Below are positions 62,287 to 64,000 of a DNA stretch of 64,000 bases, piece after piece (the stretch's first letter is position 1; every line of letters starts with the position of its first letter). Origin of the DNA: Candidatus Competibacteraceae bacterium (lineage in GTDB: Bacteria; Pseudomonadota; Gammaproteobacteria; Competibacterales; Competibacteraceae); contig JADJQQ010000001.1 of NCBI GenBank assembly GCA_016712625.1, forward strand, positions 186,001 to 250,000, read 5' to 3'. The notes below the pieces were generated by a model. That model was given only the letters and a program-made list of their open reading frames with translations. It made no database searches and was not told the origin of the DNA. Both the position numbers and the translations under genes were made by a program.

Positions 62287-63732
62287 TCAGGATCGGGTAC
62301 CGCCGACGGTCAATGCTTCGATCTTGAGGGTGGGCTGGCCCACGCCGACCGGCACGCTTTGTCCGTCCTTGCCGCAAGTCCCCACGCCCGCATCGAGTTT
62401 TAGGTCGTTACCGACCATCGAAACCTGGGTCAATACCTCCGGGCCATTCCCGATCAGGGTGGCGCCTTTCACCGGCCGAGTCACCCGACCGTTCTCGATC
62501 CAATACGCCTCGCTGGTGGAAAACACAAATTTGCCGGAGGTAATGTCCACCTGACCGCCTCCAAAGTTGACCGCATACAATCCGCGCTCCACCGAGGCGA
62601 TAATCTCCGCCGGCTCGTGCTCGCCCGCTAACAGGTAGGTATTGGTCATGCGCGGCAACGGTAAATGGGCGTAGGATTCGCGCCGCCCGTTGCCGGTGGG
62701 GGCCATGTTCATTAGGCGCGCATTCAATTTATCCTGCAAATACCCCTTCAGCACGCCGCGTTCGATCAAGGTGGTGCATTGGGTCGGCGTTCCTTCGTCA
62801 TCCATATTCAGGGAGCCGCGCCGGTTGGGGAGCGTGCCATCGTCCACTACCGTGCACAGGGGCGACGCCACCCGCTCACCGAGCCGTCCGCTAAATGCTG
62901 AAGTTCCCTTGCGGTTGAAATCGCCCTCCAACCCATGGCCGACGGCCTCGTGCAATAGAATACCCGGCCACCCCGGCCCCAAGACTACTTTCATCGTTCC
63001 GGCCGGCGCTGGAACCGCGTCCAGATTGACCAAAGCCAACCGCACCGCTTCACGGGCATAAGCCAGCGCACGGTCTTCGTCGAGAAACCAGCCGTAACCG
63101 ATCCGGCCGCCGCCGCCGCTACTCCCTTGTTCTCGACGCCCGTTCTGTTCCACGATCACCGTCACGTTCAGGCGTACCAGGGGACGCACATCGCCCGCCA
63201 GCGCGCCATCGCTGCTCGCCACCAGAATCGTATCGCGCGCCCCAGTCAGACTGACCATCACCTGGTTGACGCGCGGATCTTGACGGCGCGCCGCGTTATC
63301 GACCTGCTCCAATAGGTGAATCTTGGCATCCGCCGACAAGGTATCCAACGGATCGAGCGTTTGGTAAACGGCCGGCTGGGGGTTGCTTCGCCAAATTTGC
63401 AGCCGACCCTCACTTCCGTGCCGAGAAATGGCGCGGGCGGCGCTCGCGGCTTCCAATAAGGCCGGCAACCCAATCTCGTCGGAATAGGCGAAACCGGTTT
63501 TTTCACCGCTGACCGCCCGCACGCCAACGCCCTGCTGAATCGCGTGACTGGCGCTCTTGACCTGTCCCTCTTCCAGCGACCACGATTCGGCGCGGCGTGA
63601 CTGGAAATACAAATCGCCGCTGTCGATGGCGTGATCCAGCAGGCGAGCCAAAGCTTGTTGCAGTTCGCCGTCCCCAAGCTCGGCGGGAGCAAGAAGATGG
63701 TGGCGAGCGAGCGCGAGGGTATCGGTGGTCAT
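62287..63732 (-). CDS. tldD: Metalloprotease subunit TldD
   Basis: Catalytic subunit of the TldD/TldE peptidase. 481 residues from ATG 63732, the family length; the frame to 63795 is rejected. Metal motif HExxxH is in ILLHEAVGHGLEGDFNRKG; SGGGGRIGYGWFLDEDRAL and the C-terminal VGTCGKDGQSVPVGVGQPTL are conserved. Follows the nitrilase gene by 64 bp in the common nit-tldD-pmbA order. Confidence 0.97.
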   Translation of the reverse strand: MTTDTLALARHHLLAPAELGDGELQQALARLLDHAIDSGDLYFQSRRAESWSLEEGQVKSASHAIQQGVGVRAVSGEKTGFAYSDEIGLPALLEAASAARAISRHGSEGRLQIWRSNPQPAVYQTLDPLDTLSADAKIHLLEQVDNAARRQDPRVNQVMVSLTGARDTILVASSDGALAGDVRPLVRLNVTVIVEQNGRREQGSSGGGGRIGYGWFLDEDRALAYAREAVRLALVNLDAVPAPAGTMKVVLGPGWPGILLHEAVGHGLEGDFNRKGTSAFSGRLGERVASPLCTVVDDGTLPNRRGSLNMDDEGTPTQCTTLIERGVLKGYLQDKLNARLMNMAPTGNGRRESYAHLPLPRMTNTYLLAGEHEPAEIIASVERGLYAVNFGGGQVDITSGKFVFSTSEAYWIENGRVTRPVKGATLIGNGPEVLTQVSMVGNDLKLDAGVGTCGKDGQSVPVGVGQPTLKIEALTVGGTRS

Positions 63733-63796
63733 GGCGTTCTCAGACAAGATTCGCTTGTTTACGTCGGCGACACCGGCCGGAATTGGGCTCGCCATT

Positions 63797-64000
63797 TTAA
63801 AATCCGCACGTTACCCGATGCGCCAGCACCGGAAACTGCCACCGGACTTTCTCCAGTCGTTCCCGATTAAATTCAGCCAGCACCACGCCCGGCCCATGCG
63901 GCAATCGGTTCAAAATCTCCCCCCAGGGATCGATGATCAAGCTGTCGCCGTAGGTTTCTCGGCCGTTTGCGTGCTTGCCGCCCTGGGCCGAGGCGATTAC
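63797..64000 (-). CDS. Carbon-nitrogen hydrolase (nitrilase superfamily), 5' partial
   Basis: The last 67 codons of a - strand gene cut by the window end, read back from the TAA at 63797-63799. The visible part is VIASAQGGKHANGRETYGDS followed by LIIDPWGEILNRLPHGPGVV, the C-terminal region of Nit1-like amidases (repair of deaminated glutathione is the known role). The catalytic Glu-Lys-Cys lie outside the window. Gene order with tldD supports the call. Confidence 0.88.
   Translation of the reverse strand, partial: VIASAQGGKHANGRETYGDSLIIDPWGEILNRLPHGPGVVLAEFNRERLEKVRWQFPVLAHRVTCGF

Overview
The window looks like chromosomal DNA of a high-GC gammaproteobacterium. The evidence is gene order: miaB-phoH-ybeY-corC-lnt, nitrilase-tldD-pmbA, and a uvrA / YajR-type MFS / ssb neighbourhood. 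A complete short-chain polyhydroxyalkanoate set with a two-subunit class III synthase (phaA-phaB-phaR facing phaC-phaE), a PPi-type phosphofructokinase and anaerobic-route cobalamin genes fit a PHA-storing organism of the Chromatiales or Competibacter kind. That taxonomic guess is inference. I saw no tRNA, rRNA or CRISPR array.

Layout. 1-6.4 kb: polyol/pentose catabolism on the + strand (mannitol-type dehydrogenase cut by the window edge, xylulokinase, transketolase, PPi-phosphofructokinase). 6.4-8.9 kb: a serine beta-lactamase-like hydrolase behind a good sigma-54 motif, a shortened DarP and an orphan OmpR-type regulator. 8.9-14.2 kb: TlpA-like lipoprotein, two NosL-like CxxCGM proteins and cobM in one tight + strand run, then a YebE-like protein and cbiD-cobK on the - strand. 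14.2-18.3 kb: a lone cNMP-binding protein and an ATP-grasp/alpha-E plus transglutaminase pair. 18.3-26.5 kb: UspA, TauE-type permease, NDUFA9-like protein, MFS transporter, DUF202 protein, an AT-rich D-cysteine desulfhydrase-like gene and uvrA.

26.5-38.8 kb is an accessory block lying between uvrA and the divergent MFS-ssb pair, which are neighbours in other gammaproteobacteria. It holds glycerate kinase, an SLC13 permease, a secreted beta-helix protein, a subtilase divergent from an ECF sigma/anti-sigma pair, an AbrB-duplication membrane protein, RidA, and a ketose epimerase-kinase-exporter set. It also holds remnants of a tctA permease and an IS66 transposase. 38.8-48.3 kb is conserved housekeeping: MFS, ssb, sohB, miaB, phoH-like, ybeY, corC, lnt and a lytic transglycosylase. 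48.4-54.2 kb: YbeL, a CDP-alcohol transferase, an HDOD-protein remnant, an AI-2E-type permease, an ACT/PaaK pair and a phytase-like secreted protein. 54.6-58.9 kb: the PHA cluster. 59-64 kb: BepA-like protease, TusA, pmbA, tldD and the tail of a nitrilase.

Four genes (first NosL-like, YebE-like, beta-helix, phaR) are each broken by a single-base change that adds or removes one base of a short mononucleotide run. Restoring that base rebuilds a convincing protein each time, so residual sequencing or assembly indels are the simplest explanation. Starts were moved from the longest open frame wherever a Shine-Dalgarno sequence or family alignment argued for it.
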